Virus record (IMG/VR): IMGVR_UViG_3300020121_000092 | Coordinates: 1 to 41,904 of that record | DNA: 41,904 bases | Source: a virus | Direction: 5' to 3' (one strand) | Shown here: positions 1 through 9,010 of the stretch, one piece after another | Position numbering within the stretch: position 1 is the first letter of the stretch | Layout of the letters: every line of letters begins with the position of its first letter | The notes under the pieces: generated by a model | Databases searched by the model: none | The model's input: the letters and a program-made list of their open reading frames with translations, nothing else | Told to the model about the DNA's origin: nothing | Translations under genes and position numbers: made by a program

Positions 1-2
1 CG

Positions 3-944
3 ATTACAAACCCGAACTCTGTATCGGTATCGTTCGGCACAGCAATGACGCTCTCGAAAAACGGCGGATTGCAGTATCCGGGGCAATACTGGACTTCTAC
101 GGGCAAGGGAATCCCGGCACAAGATGCGCCTGTATTCAGCGACGCATCAACTAATTCCGGGACAAGTCAGCTGGTTGTGGTTGACATGGGCGGCACGACT
201 TTCGATTTCAAATCTGTCGATATCGGGCCGATTTCGTTTTACCTCCCTGCGCCGAACCCGAACAACTACGTTCGAATATCGGCGTACACGGGGACTCCGG
301 TTACCGTCTCGAACAATACGATAAGCACGGCCGGCGCAACTCTGAAATCGCAGGGCTATGTTGCGAACACGACAACCACCCTGCAGCAGTTCAACGTCGC
401 CACCGATGTGACGTGGACAACTGGATCGGATATGAATGGCATTACGTCATTCGTCATGGAGGGTTACGGGGCGGCGATGGGCAATATCGTCGGCGGCGGC
501 GTGTCGAATTCGCCATATTACGAATTCGACTATATCCGCGTCGTGCCGGTAACAACTGCGGAATCCAGTTCGCAAACTTTTGTCACAACGCCTGTAATCA
601 CTGAGGCAGGAACATCGGCAGACTCAACCGATGCATCGAATGCAAGTGCAGGCGAATCGATAACAGAGTCGGCAAGCGCATCGGATTCGTCAGCGGGCCT
701 TCTGGTGACATCGGTCGCGGTGACGGAATCAGGATCAGCAACGGTTACGCATGCAGCGATTCTGTCCGTGCTCGCAGCGATCGCAGAATCCGCATCGGTA
801 GCTGATTTGATTTCAACGACGCTGATCACGACGCCAACTATCACCGAGTCAGGCAACGCAACAGACACAATCACAGGAACGGGCGGCATTGACACGCCTA
901 TTTCGTTATTTATTGCAGCATTGATGCGCAGGCGCAGAAGGTAA
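3..944 (+). CDS. Partial virion-associated protein with ESxSAxD repeats
   Basis: The frame is already open at base 3, so the true N-terminus lies left of the window; the first ATG is at 45. The first ~180 residues after that ATG are rich in Thr, Asn, Gly and beta-prone stretches, like a lectin or jelly-roll domain of a structural protein. From about residue 185 there are imperfect repeats (ITEAGTSAD, ITESASASD, VTESGSATV, IAESASVAD, ITESGNATD). The protein ends in a short hydrophobic segment (PISLFIAALM) followed by five arginines. Repeats of this kind occur in phage surface and fibre proteins. The gene ends 3 nt before a second small gene and sits just upstream of the terminase. Function is inferred only as virion decoration or fibre-like. 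Confidence 0.6.
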   Translation: MTNPNSVSVSFGTAMTLSKNGGLQYPGQYWTSTGKGIPAQDAPVFSDASTNSGTSQLVVVDMGGTTFDFKSVDIGPISFYLPAPNPNNYVRISAYTGTPVTVSNNTISTAGATLKSQGYVANTTTTLQQFNVATDVTWTTGSDMNGITSFVMEGYGAAMGNIVGGGVSNSPYYEFDYIRVVPVTTAESSSQTFVTTPVITEAGTSADSTDASNASAGESITESASASDSSAGLLVTSVAVTESGSATVTHAAILSVLAAIAESASVADLISTTLITTPTITESGNATDTITGTGGIDTPISLFIAALMRRRRR

Positions 945-947
945 GAC

Positions 948-1298
948 ATGGCAACGATTAAACCGGATATTGAAAACGGCCCAGTTCTCAAGGTCACTTG
1001 GAAAAATATGCAAGTTGGCGATGTCGGCGCAGGGGTAAGCTATGGCGCGTACAAGGACCGCTCTATGCAAGTTGAAGGCGTCGATGGCACCGGTGGGAAT
1101 GTGTTGATTGAAGGGTCGAATAATGGAGGCGATGAGGGTGGCAACTTCCGCTCACTGACAGTCGATGGCACAACTGTTTTGAACATGACAGCAGCAAAGA
1201 TCAAATACGTCTTGGAGAGAACAGGACAAATTCGCCCGCACGTAACCACTGGCGATGGAGAGACGCTCTATACCGTGACGTTGAATGCAAGTCAGTAA
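948..1298 (+). CDS. Small beta-rich phage protein, unknown
   Basis: 116 residues starting at ATG 948 behind a GAAGGT ribosome-binding site, 3 nt after the previous gene. The sequence alternates Val, Thr, Gly and charged residues and has no membrane segment. That pattern fits a small beta-barrel or sandwich such as a head decoration or stabilising protein, but I recognise no family. Its place between a repeat-rich surface protein and the terminase genes is the only context for a structural role. Confidence 0.65.
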   Translation: MATIKPDIENGPVLKVTWKNMQVGDVGAGVSYGAYKDRSMQVEGVDGTGGNVLIEGSNNGGDEGGNFRSLTVDGTTVLNMTAAKIKYVLERTGQIRPHVTTGDGETLYTVTLNASQ

Positions 1299-1314
1299 TT
1301 TCACTGGATAGATC

Positions 1315-1911
1315 ATGGGGCGAAAGTCATCGCTAAGCGCTGAGCAATGGCTTGAAATTGAGCGCAGGCACGTTGTAGACGGAGAGTCGATCAATGCGCT
1401 CGCAGCTGAGTTCGGCGTAAATGAATCAAGCGTTCGGCGCAAAATAAAGCCGAATAAAGCCGAATCGCCGAACGCGCAAAACCCCCTTAAAGTACTGGCG
1501 AATGAGAAGGTTAAGGCGGACGCTGAAACCAAGCGTATTGCCGAACAGATTGCAGAGTTGCCATATGCCAAGCAGGCCATCGTTGCTGACTTAGCTCGGA
1601 AGTTGGCAAACACCAGTAGCCATTTAGCATCGGCTGCAGAATTGAGTGCGGCCTCCGCCCATCGCCTATCGATGTTGGCGAACCAGCAGCTTGATCTAGT
1701 TGATGATATTGATCCGATGAAGAGTGCCAATGAATTGCAGGCGGTAACCATCTTGCAAAAGATGGCGAATACGTCGAGCGAGATAGGCCTTAATCTGCTG
1801 CGCGCAAACAAAGACGCAATGCAGCCTGATGACGAGCCGCCGACGCCGGTCGCAATCACATTTGAAACGAAGGACGCGCGGAAGCATGAGCACGATCCGG
1901 CCAACCCTTAA
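1315..1911 (+). CDS. terS: Terminase small subunit (putative)
   Basis: 198 residues. The first ~45 residues (GRKSSLSAEQW ... GVNESSVRRKIKP) look like a helix-turn-helix that would recognise the packaging site on phage DNA. The rest is helical and rich in Ala, Leu and Lys, suited to forming an oligomeric ring. The gene overlaps the large terminase subunit by 26 nt, and that neighbour is the main support for the call. TerS would bind concatemeric DNA and present it to TerL. Sequence similarity across TerS families is weak, so the role is inferred from the HTH plus position. Confidence 0.75.
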   Translation: MGRKSSLSAEQWLEIERRHVVDGESINALAAEFGVNESSVRRKIKPNKAESPNAQNPLKVLANEKVKADAETKRIAEQIAELPYAKQAIVADLARKLANTSSHLASAAELSAASAHRLSMLANQQLDLVDDIDPMKSANELQAVTILQKMANTSSEIGLNLLRANKDAMQPDDEPPTPVAITFETKDARKHEHDPANP

Positions 1912-3172
1912 CGTCCCGCAGACAGAGTTCTTACAGCTACCGCACAAGTTCAAGGCGTACGTGGCCGGCTTCGGCAGCGGGAAAACTTGGGTTGGCTGTA
2001 CGGGCATTGGTGCACACTTTTGGCAGTGGCCAGGGATCAATCAGGGGTACTTTGCGCCGACATATCCGCAGATTCGCGACATCTTCTACCCGACGATGGA
2101 AGAGGTGGCGTTTGGTCTTGGGTTGCGCACGAAGGTGAAGATTGCGGACCACGAGGTAGAGGTCTATGAGGGTCGCAAGTATCGCGGCACGGTAATTTGC
2201 CGGTCGATGGAAAAGCCGGAGACGATCGTCGGCTTCAAGATCGGCCACGCTCTGGTCGATGAACTTGACGTGATGCCGCTGCTGAAGGCGGAAACCGCAT
2301 GGCGCAAGATTATCGCTCGGATGCGGTATTTAGTGCCTGGTTTGCTGAATGGCATTGATGTTACGACGACGCCTGAAGGATTCAAGTTCGTCTATCAGCA
2401 GTTCGTCAAGGCTGTTCGTGAGAAGCCGGCGCTTGCAGGACTGTACGGACTGATTCAGGCAAGCACGTATGACAACGAGATAAACCTGCCGGCCGACTAT
2501 ATACCGTCGCTGCATGAGTCGTACCCGCCGCAGCTGATTGCGGCTTACCTGCGCGGTCAGTTCGTAAATCTGACGAGCGGCAGTGTTTATCCGACATTCG
2601 ACCGCCGGCTGAACCACACCGTTGAGTCAATTCAAGAGAACGAGCCGCTGCGCGTCGGAATGGACTTCAACGTGCAGAACATGACGGCATGCATCAATGT
2701 GATTCGCGACGGACTGCCGCGCACACTGGCAGAGCGCACGAAAGTTCGGGACACGCCGGAGATGGCGAGGATTCTTAAAGAGGAATTCAAGGACAGGGGC
2801 CATCACATCGCTATTTACCCGGATGCTTCAGGCGGGAACACCAGCAGCAAGAATGCAAGCGAATCTGATCTGTCGATACTGCGGCAGGCAGGATTCCAAA
2901 TCGAGGTCAACCCGGCGAACCCGGCCGTTAAAGATCGGGTGAACGCCTACAACGCAATGATTCTGAATGCGGACGGCGTGAGGCGCTGGAAGATCAACAC
3001 AGACTTGTGCCCGGTAACCACAGAGGCTCTGGAGCAGCAAGTTTGGGGCTTGGACGGGCAGCCAGACAAGAAAACAGGGCACGATCATCCGAATGACGCG
3101 AACGGGTACTTCATCGTGAAACTTTGGCCGATCGTAAAACGCACCGCAATTACACGAGATCTGAATATTTAA
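1886..3172 (+). CDS. terL: Terminase large subunit (DNA-packaging ATPase/nuclease)
   Basis: 428 residues if started at ATG 1886, inside the end of terS; a longer frame from 1829 would add 19 Arg-rich residues that do not look like a TerL N-terminus. The ATPase half has a Walker A at residues 28-34 (GFGSGKT), the APTYPQIRD motif near 57-65, and a Walker B with catalytic Glu (LVDE, 123-126). The C-terminal half has RNase H-type nuclease motifs: GMDFNVQ, YPDASGG and a late NDA. TerL pumps DNA into the procapsid through the portal and cuts it. It is followed after one base by the portal gene. Confidence 0.93.
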   Translation: MSTIRPTLNVPQTEFLQLPHKFKAYVAGFGSGKTWVGCTGIGAHFWQWPGINQGYFAPTYPQIRDIFYPTMEEVAFGLGLRTKVKIADHEVEVYEGRKYRGTVICRSMEKPETIVGFKIGHALVDELDVMPLLKAETAWRKIIARMRYLVPGLLNGIDVTTTPEGFKFVYQQFVKAVREKPALAGLYGLIQASTYDNEINLPADYIPSLHESYPPQLIAAYLRGQFVNLTSGSVYPTFDRRLNHTVESIQENEPLRVGMDFNVQNMTACINVIRDGLPRTLAERTKVRDTPEMARILKEEFKDRGHHIAIYPDASGGNTSSKNASESDLSILRQAGFQIEVNPANPAVKDRVNAYNAMILNADGVRRWKINTDLCPVTTEALEQQVWGLDGQPDKKTGHDHPNDANGYFIVKLWPIVKRTAITRDLNI

Positions 3173-3173
3173 A

Positions 3174-4580
3174 ATGTCACTAAAAGTCAACGAAACCAGC
3201 AGCGCAGTCGATGCGATGCGCCCGGACTTGGCCAAAATAGAGGCATTGATGGGCGGCACAAAGGCGATGCGCGCCGCCAAAGAAACGTATTTGCCGAAGT
3301 GGCCGGCCGAGAAGCAAGACGCCTACGATTTCCGGCTGAAGACATCGACGCTGTACAACGCATTTGCCCGCACGATCGAGAACATGGCCGGCAAGCCATT
3401 TACCGAGCCTGTGCAGTGGAGTGATATCGATCCAGTCGTCGAGGAGTGGTTCGACGATATCGACTGCTGCGGTCGCAATCTGCATGTGTTCGCGCAAGAC
3501 ATATTTCGGGCTGGGTTAAAAGACGGCATCACGCATGTCCTGGTTGATTTCCCGGTGACGAAAGACGAGGATGGCGCACCGCTTTATGTGACGCGCGCAG
3601 CAGAGCAGGCGGCCGGCGTTCGCCCGTATGCGATTCACATCAAGCAATCGCAGATCTTGGGTTGGATATCGACAACAAAGAACGGCGCGGAAGTGCTGGC
3701 GCAATTGCGCATCATGGAGTGCGTCAACGAGCCTGATGGCGATTATGGGACGAATGACGTGCAGCAAGTCCGCGTCTTGACACCTGGCGCATGGAATACC
3801 TGGCGTCAGAACGAAAAGAAGGAATGGGTGTTATACGAAGAGGGCGTAACGACGCTTGATTTCATCCCATTGGTGACGTTTTACACGCGCCGCACTGGGT
3901 TCATGACAGCAGCGCCGCCGTTGAACGATCTGGCCGACTTGAATATCAAGCACTGGCAGTCGCAGAGCGATCAAGACTCGCTGCTGCACGTTGCGCGTGT
4001 GCCGCTGTTGGTGCGGATCGGCATGGACGATGTAACGGCCGCAACGCAAACAATCGGGAAATCGATTACCGATATGCCTCTTGGCGCCGACATGAAATAC
4101 GTCGAGCATTCCGGCGCTGCAATCGGTTCTGGCCGGGATTCTCTGCGAGACCTGGAAGGGCAGATGGAATCGATGGGTGCCGAGCTGTTGACGGTGCGCC
4201 CCGGCGACCGAACAGCAACCGAGGCCGCACTCGATACATCGCAATCGCAGTGCCAACTGGCGGCGATGGCTAGCGGGCTGGAAGATTTTCTGGATGAGAT
4301 GGTCGATGTGATGGCCAAATGGGCTGGCCTGCCTGACCAGGGCGACATCGACGTGTTTGATGATTTCGCCGCAATTTCCGTTGATGCTGCGAACATCGGC
4401 CCGTTTGTAACGTCACTCGTCGCACTGGTAACTAGCGGCATGTTGTCGCGCGAGTCCGCGTTCTCTGAAATGAAGCGCTACGGAATTTTGAATCCCGATA
4501 TCGCGTGGGAAGATGAATCGAAGAAGCTGCAAGCAGCCGACAAAGACAAGCCGCAGCCAGAGCCAAACGCAGTTGTGTAG
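3174..4580 (+). CDS. Portal protein (DUF4055 type)
   Basis: 468 residues. The order terS-terL-this gene and the sequence pattern (YLPKWPAEKQDAYDFR, YNAFARTIENMAGKPF, GLKDGITHVLVDFP, then a long helical clip/stem and a C-terminal crown) match the DUF4055 family, which acts as the portal in many phages of this gene order. The portal forms the dodecameric ring at one capsid vertex through which DNA enters and leaves and to which the connector attaches. The C-terminus is charged and low complexity (DKDKPQPEPNA). A terminator follows at once, so it closes the packaging block. Confidence 0.87.
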   Translation: MSLKVNETSSAVDAMRPDLAKIEALMGGTKAMRAAKETYLPKWPAEKQDAYDFRLKTSTLYNAFARTIENMAGKPFTEPVQWSDIDPVVEEWFDDIDCCGRNLHVFAQDIFRAGLKDGITHVLVDFPVTKDEDGAPLYVTRAAEQAAGVRPYAIHIKQSQILGWISTTKNGAEVLAQLRIMECVNEPDGDYGTNDVQQVRVLTPGAWNTWRQNEKKEWVLYEEGVTTLDFIPLVTFYTRRTGFMTAAPPLNDLADLNIKHWQSQSDQDSLLHVARVPLLVRIGMDDVTAATQTIGKSITDMPLGADMKYVEHSGAAIGSGRDSLRDLEGQMESMGAELLTVRPGDRTATEAALDTSQSQCQLAAMASGLEDFLDEMVDVMAKWAGLPDQGDIDVFDDFAAISVDAANIGPFVTSLVALVTSGMLSRESAFSEMKRYGILNPDIAWEDESKKLQAADKDKPQPEPNAVV

Positions 4581-4601
4581 GTAATCGCAGTACCAGTTTC
4601 G

Positions 4602-4634
4602 AAGCCGTTCGCCTCCGGGTGCGCGGCTTTTTTT
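4602..4634 (+). terminator. Intrinsic terminator after portal gene
   Basis: Stem AAGCCG / CGGCTT with an inner CGC / GCG extension, followed by seven T residues. It lies between the portal and scaffold genes. Confidence 0.7.
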
Positions 4635-4711
4635 ATGCCGCAAAGCAGATGCAGAGCGGTGCATAGGGCGGGATCGCCCATTGATGGCCGGATGGCCGAA
4701 GGAAGCTTTAA

Positions 4712-5512
4712 ATGAAATTGAAAATGGATGACAAGGGTAACGTAGTTCTGCAAGACGGTAAGCCGGTCTACATTTTGGGCGATGGCCGAGAGGTAGCGCA
4801 TGATGCAGAGAGCACCGTAGCTACTATTTCCCGCTTGAACAATGAAGCCCGTACACATCGCGAGGCAAAAGAAGCCGCAGAGGGCAAGCTGAAGGCATTC
4901 GAAGGAATTGAGGACGGCGAGGCAGCACGCAAGGCGCTTGATGTCGTGCGCAATATCAAAGACGGCGAACTGGTCCAAGCAGGCAAGGTGCAAGAAATTA
5001 AGGATGCAGCAGCGGCATCCGCAAAACAAGCTGTGGCCGATGCGACACGCGCAGCAGAGGCGCGCGAAAAAGCGCTGGCCGAGCAGAACGCAAAGCTTAC
5101 ATCCGATCTGAACAATCACATCGTCGGCGGCAGCTTCGCAAGCTCGAAGTTCATCGCTGAAAAACTCGCTATCCCTGCCGACATCGCGCAAAAAGTATTC
5201 GGCGATCGTTTCAAGGTCGATGGCGGAAAGCTGGTGCCGATGGACGCAAACGGTAACCCGATGTTCTCTGCAACGAATCACGGCAACCACGCAGATTTCG
5301 AAGAGGCGCTATCCGTCATGGTGAGCCAATACGCGAACAAAGACATGATTCTTCGAGGTTCAGGCGCATCTGGTGGCGGCGCGAAACAAAGCGGCGGCGA
5401 TGCCGGCGGCAAAAAGTCTTATACCCGTGCGCAGTTCGACGCCATGGACCCTGCGACACAGCGCAGCGCAGCAATGGATGCATCGAAGGGCAACGCAGTC
5501 ATTACCGACTGA
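4712..5512 (+). CDS. Scaffold-like head assembly protein (DUF6651-like)
   Basis: 266 residues with a good GAAGGAAG ribosome-binding site. The first 30 residues form a small fold (LKMDDKGNVVLQDGKPVYI). Residues ~30-135 are an Ala/Glu/Lys-rich predicted coiled coil, and a C-terminal part (FASSKFIAEKLAIPADIAQ ... VFGDRFKVDGGKLVPMD) is followed by a Gly/Ala-rich tail. This is the pattern of phage scaffolding proteins of the DUF6651 kind, which lie just before P22-type coat genes. Such a protein would guide coat assembly around the portal and leave before DNA packaging. No protease motif is visible. Confidence 0.78.
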   Translation: MKLKMDDKGNVVLQDGKPVYILGDGREVAHDAESTVATISRLNNEARTHREAKEAAEGKLKAFEGIEDGEAARKALDVVRNIKDGELVQAGKVQEIKDAAAASAKQAVADATRAAEAREKALAEQNAKLTSDLNNHIVGGSFASSKFIAEKLAIPADIAQKVFGDRFKVDGGKLVPMDANGNPMFSATNHGNHADFEEALSVMVSQYANKDMILRGSGASGGGAKQSGGDAGGKKSYTRAQFDAMDPATQRSAAMDASKGNAVITD

Positions 5513-5534
5513 TCAAACGCAGCACAATAACCGA

Positions 5535-5558
5535 GGCCCGCCAAGCGCGGGCCTTTTC
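5535..5558 (+). terminator. Intrinsic terminator after scaffold gene
   Basis: Perfect stem GGCCCG / CGGGCC, seven-base loop, then TTTT. First of two terminators between scaffold and coat genes. Confidence 0.7.
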
Positions 5559-5664
5559 GTTTCAGCAGCAAATTGAAATGCAATAGCCAACGCCTGGATG
5601 GGTCCGTTGGTGCTTTGGGCTGGATAGCCTGGTTCACAAATCTCAAATCACTAACTGAAAATAC

Positions 5665-5689
5665 GGCTCGCCATGTGCGGGCCTTTTTT
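5665..5689 (+). terminator. Second terminator ahead of coat gene
   Basis: Seven-base-pair stem GGCTCGC / GCGGGCC (one G-T pair), loop CATGT, then TTTTTT. It ends about 20 nt before the coat gene start. Confidence 0.65.
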
Positions 5690-5710
5690 ATTCCAGAAAG
5701 GCTTTAAATC

Positions 5711-6874
5711 ATGTCGAATACCTTAACCGGGTTAATCCCGACCCTGTACCAAGCAATCGATATCGTCTCTCGTGAGTCGGTCGGTTTCATTCCATCCGTT
5801 GCACGCAATTCGAGCGGCGAAAAAGCGGCTCTGAACGAGACGATCACCATCCCTGTAACACCAGTCACATCGCTGATCGACATCACGCCTGGCGCTACTG
5901 CGGCATCTAGCGGCGGCCAAACCATCGCGCCGCTGTCGATGAGCATCACTAAATCGAAGGCCGCAGAGGTGCTGTGGAACGGCGAAGAAATGAAAGGCAT
6001 GAACAACGCAGGAACATTTGGCGGCGTTCTGCTGAATCAGTTCACGCAGGCGTTCCGCACTCTTTCGAACGCTGTGGAGGCTGACCTTGCAGCACTGGCT
6101 ATCTCTGCATCTCGAGCATATGGCACCGCTGGCACCACGCCGTTTGGCACTGCCTCCGACCTGTCCGACTTCGCTCAATCGCGCAAGATCCTGATTGATA
6201 ACGGCGCGCCGATGAGCGACCTGCAAATGGTGATGAATACCTCGGCGGCTGCGAACATGCGCGGCAAACAAGCCGGACTGTTCAAAGTGAACGAGGCCGG
6301 CTCGGCTGAGCTGCTGCGCACCGGTTCTATCGCGTTGCCGGTGGATGGCTTCTATCCGCATGAATCCGGCCAAATCGGCGTCCACACCAAGGGCACCGGC
6401 GCGAGCTACACCACCGACACCGCAGGCTACGCCATTGGCGCCACTGGGATCACACTTATCACCGGCACAGGCACTGTTCTGGCTGGCGATGTTGTGACGT
6501 TCGCCGGCGACACAAACAAATACGTCGTTGCCACGGCATTGACTGGCGGCGTCGTTACGCTCGCCGCACCTGGCTTGCTGGTTGCAATTCCAACCTCAGC
6601 AACAGCCATGACTGTCGGCAACTCGTACACTGGCAACTTAGCATTTGACCGCAACGCGCTGCAGTTGATCACACGTGCACCGGCAATGCCAGTTGGCCCT
6701 GATGGCAAGGCGATTGACATGGCAGAGGACGTGATGGAGCTGATGGACCCTGTTTCTGGGGTTGTATTCCAAATCGCGATGTACAAGATGTACCGTCAGA
6801 TCAAGTATGAAATCGGCCTGGCATGGGGGGTGAAGGCAATTAAGCCCCAGCATATTGCATTGTTATTAGGATGA
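5711..6874 (+). CDS. Major capsid protein (P22 coat-like)
   Basis: 387 residues, ribosome-binding site AGAAAGG. The N-terminus (MSNTLTGLIPTLYQAID, then SRESVGFIPSVARN) and the general plan match the P22 coat family, an HK97-fold shell protein with an inserted accessory domain. A Gly/Thr/Val-rich stretch at about residues 225-305 (TGTGTVLAGDVVTFAGDTN) looks like that inserted beta domain. It forms the icosahedral shell. It follows the scaffold gene and is itself followed by a strong terminator, as expected for a highly expressed gene with its own message boundary. Confidence 0.9.
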   Translation: MSNTLTGLIPTLYQAIDIVSRESVGFIPSVARNSSGEKAALNETITIPVTPVTSLIDITPGATAASSGGQTIAPLSMSITKSKAAEVLWNGEEMKGMNNAGTFGGVLLNQFTQAFRTLSNAVEADLAALAISASRAYGTAGTTPFGTASDLSDFAQSRKILIDNGAPMSDLQMVMNTSAAANMRGKQAGLFKVNEAGSAELLRTGSIALPVDGFYPHESGQIGVHTKGTGASYTTDTAGYAIGATGITLITGTGTVLAGDVVTFAGDTNKYVVATALTGGVVTLAAPGLLVAIPTSATAMTVGNSYTGNLAFDRNALQLITRAPAMPVGPDGKAIDMAEDVMELMDPVSGVVFQIAMYKMYRQIKYEIGLAWGVKAIKPQHIALLLG

Positions 6875-6901
6875 TAATAGGCGGCTGAATGCCAATAACT
6901 T

Positions 6902-6925
6902 GAGGGGCTTCGGCCCCTCTTTCTT
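6902..6925 (+). terminator. Strong intrinsic terminator after coat gene
   Basis: Perfect stem GAGGGGC / GCCCCTC closed by a TTCG tetraloop, then TTTCTT. Confidence 0.85.
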
Positions 6926-6939
6926 GACAGGAAAACGCT

Positions 6940-7110
6940 GTGAATATATGCGCAACAGTACGGGTCTCATCCCCGGTTACGGACGACAATCCACATGGAT
7001 TTATCGTCATCAACAAGTCCGATATGACTGACGATCACCAGTTGTTCGAAGATGCACCAGATGCCCAGGACGCGCAGAAGAAGCGCGCACAAAAACTCAA
7101 ATCGGAGTAA
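6940..7110 (+). CDS. Small head protein with GFIVIN motif (56 aa, GTG start)
   Basis: A short gene read from GTG 6940 with ribosome-binding site AGGAAA 5 nt upstream, ending at TAA 7108-7110. The product contains GFIVINKSDMTDDHQLFED and a basic C-terminus (QKKRAQKLKSE). Small proteins with a G-F-I-V-[IV]-N core and a trailing basic/acidic tail are common next to head-tail connector genes in Mu-like and related phages; their role is not well defined. It lies between the coat gene and a connector gene and ends 3 nt before the latter. Confidence 0.7.
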   Translation: MNICATVRVSSPVTDDNPHGFIVINKSDMTDDHQLFEDAPDAQDAQKKRAQKLKSE

Positions 7111-7113
7111 TCG

Positions 7114-7509
7114 ATGGCGCTTACAGCACAGCAGATCGTCGATGTTCGTCGATACATGGGCTATTCGGTATCGGGTGCTGTCGGATCTACCCAGTATCGT
7201 GAGGTCGTGAAAGCCAACGTTACGCCGTTGCTGGTGCTGCTCGAATTTCGTCTTTTGAATTTAAGCCCGGAAGAGGAAACGGTCGTTGTCACAACGTATC
7301 TGACGAATCTAGCAACTCTTGAGACGGCCATTGTCGGCACGTCCGCCAATCTCGATACGGATCAGGCTGCTGTTTGGGTTCACAACAAACGGGAACGCCA
7401 AGACCGGGAGGCGCTGTTCAACTCATGGTGCCGTCGCTTGTGCGCGTTTCTTGGCTTTGCGCCAGGCGCAGGACTTGGGAGCGGCACTGTTGCGCTGGTT
7501 CGTGGCTAA
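7114..7509 (+). CDS. Putative head-tail connector protein
   Basis: 131 residues, mostly helical (TAQQIVDVRRYMGY at the start). It sits directly after the coat region and shares TAATG with the next gene (stop 7507-7509, next start 7509). An all-helical protein of about 130 residues in this position typically forms the adaptor ring under the portal (gp6/gp15-like). I infer that role from position and predicted fold, not from a clear family match. Confidence 0.6.
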   Translation: MALTAQQIVDVRRYMGYSVSGAVGSTQYREVVKANVTPLLVLLEFRLLNLSPEEETVVVTTYLTNLATLETAIVGTSANLDTDQAAVWVHNKRERQDREALFNSWCRRLCAFLGFAPGAGLGSGTVALVRG

Positions 7510-8147
7510 TGGATAGTGCAACTCTTCAGGCCCGTATATTCAAAGGGTACGGCAAGGCCGCCCAGCGCATTGGGCCGGTGAACACCGTCTATCGTGCATC
7601 GAGCGCGATTGCGCCGCTCGGCGCCACGGTTACGACGCTGAATGCCAGCTTCAACGCCGAGGACATGAAATACGGCCATCCGAACAAATACGGCAAGCCG
7701 ACATGGTTCGGCGTGTTCGATGGCACGCTGGTGCATGTTGGAGATTACCTGACAGGGCCGCAAGGAACATTCTTCGTCGCGGCAATGCAACTCACGCTGC
7801 CCATCCTGATGGTCGAATGCAACCGCACTATCAACGTGATGCGACCGCAGCAGCAGACCGGCATCGGCGCAGTCGGATACGGCGGCGACACGGACGCAAA
7901 CGAAACACTGCTGATGCAAGGATGGCCTGCATCGGTGCTGCAAGGCACGAAAGGCGAGAAGAGCGAGACGCACTTGCCGGGGGATGTCCGCATGGCGTGG
8001 TGGTCTATCCTGATGCCGCAATATGCCGGCGTGGTGCTGCGCTCTGACGACATCATCACGGACGATCTGAGTCGGCGCTATGTTGTCAGCTCGGCGGAAC
8101 TGACGGGCGCGGGGTGGAGAATTACAGCAATGCAGGCACAGGCATGA
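7509..8147 (+). CDS. Putative head completion / tail-joining protein
   Basis: 212 residues from ATG 7509, chosen because it overlaps the upstream stop (TAATG); the longer frame from 7374 runs through the previous gene. The sequence is beta-rich with conserved-looking aromatic and glycine positions (KYGKPTWFGVFDGTLVHVGDYL, DLSRRYVVSSAELTGAGWR). It resembles stopper or joining proteins that read like 'data acquisition' beta-barrels, which lie between the connector and tail genes. Exact role is not known. Confidence 0.6.
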   Translation: MDSATLQARIFKGYGKAAQRIGPVNTVYRASSAIAPLGATVTTLNASFNAEDMKYGHPNKYGKPTWFGVFDGTLVHVGDYLTGPQGTFFVAAMQLTLPILMVECNRTINVMRPQQQTGIGAVGYGGDTDANETLLMQGWPASVLQGTKGEKSETHLPGDVRMAWWSILMPQYAGVVLRSDDIITDDLSRRYVVSSAELTGAGWRITAMQAQA

Positions 8148-9001
8148 GCGATATCATTGACGTTCAGACGGCGCTGGTCAGCATCGTCGCAGCAGCGGCT
8201 TATCCGAACGGCACCGGGCAAGCATCGGTATCCGGCAATCCGATCGTGGTCTATGCCGGGTGGCCGACCGCCTCACGACTCGATACCGATCTGATCGCTG
8301 GCAAGGCCCACATCACCGTCTATCCGACGCTGATCGAGACAAACAAGACGCGCTACTCGAAAGATTGGCAGCAGCAAAGCATCAACACGGCGACGATCAC
8401 CGCGGCGATTGTGGGGCAGACGGTTGTGATCGGCGGCGCAATGCCGTCGCCTTTTACGGCTCACAATATCGCGGTGCTGGTCAATGGCCTGCCATATGTT
8501 TATGCGGTGCAGGCTGGCGACACACTGACGACGATTGCCGCCGCACTTGCCGCGCTTATCGTTGTTGGCGTGCCTGGCACGACTTCATCCGGCGCCGTTA
8601 TCACGATGCCGAACACGGCGAACATTACGGCGACACGGGTAGGCGTAACTGGCACGGCAATTCGCGAGATCCGCCGGCAGGAGCGAGTGTTCCAAATAAC
8701 CGTATGGGCGAATACTCCAGCCCAGCGTGACGCGATCGGTTCGGCGCTGGACATTGCGCTTGCCGCAACCGAGTTTCTGACCATGCCAGACGGCTACGGT
8801 GCTCGTATGATTTACCGCAACAGCCATGTGACTGACGATCTACAAAAAGCCAAGCTGTACCGGCGCGATTTCCAGTATTCCGTCGAGTACGCGACAACGC
8901 AAACTGAAGTCGAAACGCAGATCACGCAAGAGCAGCTCAACACTTCGGTGCAGAACGATGGCGCAACCCAATACACAACTGTCCGCACCACCTATTTCTA
9001 G
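8144..9001 (+). CDS. Phage tail terminator/joining protein candidate
   Basis: 285 residues from ATG 8144, coupled by ATGA to the upstream gene. A central stretch (YVYAVQAGDTLTTIAAALA) resembles the start of a small repeated domain seen in tail proteins and is LysM-like in wording, but the rest of a LysM unit is absent. The C-terminal half (REIRRQERVFQITVWANTP, then RDAIGSALDIALA) resembles gpU/terminator-like proteins that cap the tail tube. It lies between the head-tail genes and the sheath gene, which fits tail completion. Confidence 0.55.
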   Translation: MSDIIDVQTALVSIVAAAAYPNGTGQASVSGNPIVVYAGWPTASRLDTDLIAGKAHITVYPTLIETNKTRYSKDWQQQSINTATITAAIVGQTVVIGGAMPSPFTAHNIAVLVNGLPYVYAVQAGDTLTTIAAALAALIVVGVPGTTSSGAVITMPNTANITATRVGVTGTAIREIRRQERVFQITVWANTPAQRDAIGSALDIALAATEFLTMPDGYGARMIYRNSHVTDDLQKAKLYRRDFQYSVEYATTQTEVETQITQEQLNTSVQNDGATQYTTVRTTYF

Positions 9002-9010
9002 AGGCAATCC

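Noticed and set aside
4478-5290. 270-residue minus-strand frame opposite the scaffold gene
   Set aside because: Cys- and Leu-rich composition unlike a real protein, and it lies wholly opposite the scaffold gene and the end of the portal gene.
8500-8580. LysM domain in the tail-joining protein
   Set aside because: Only the first few residues (VQAGDTLTTIA) match; the rest of the LysM pattern is missing.
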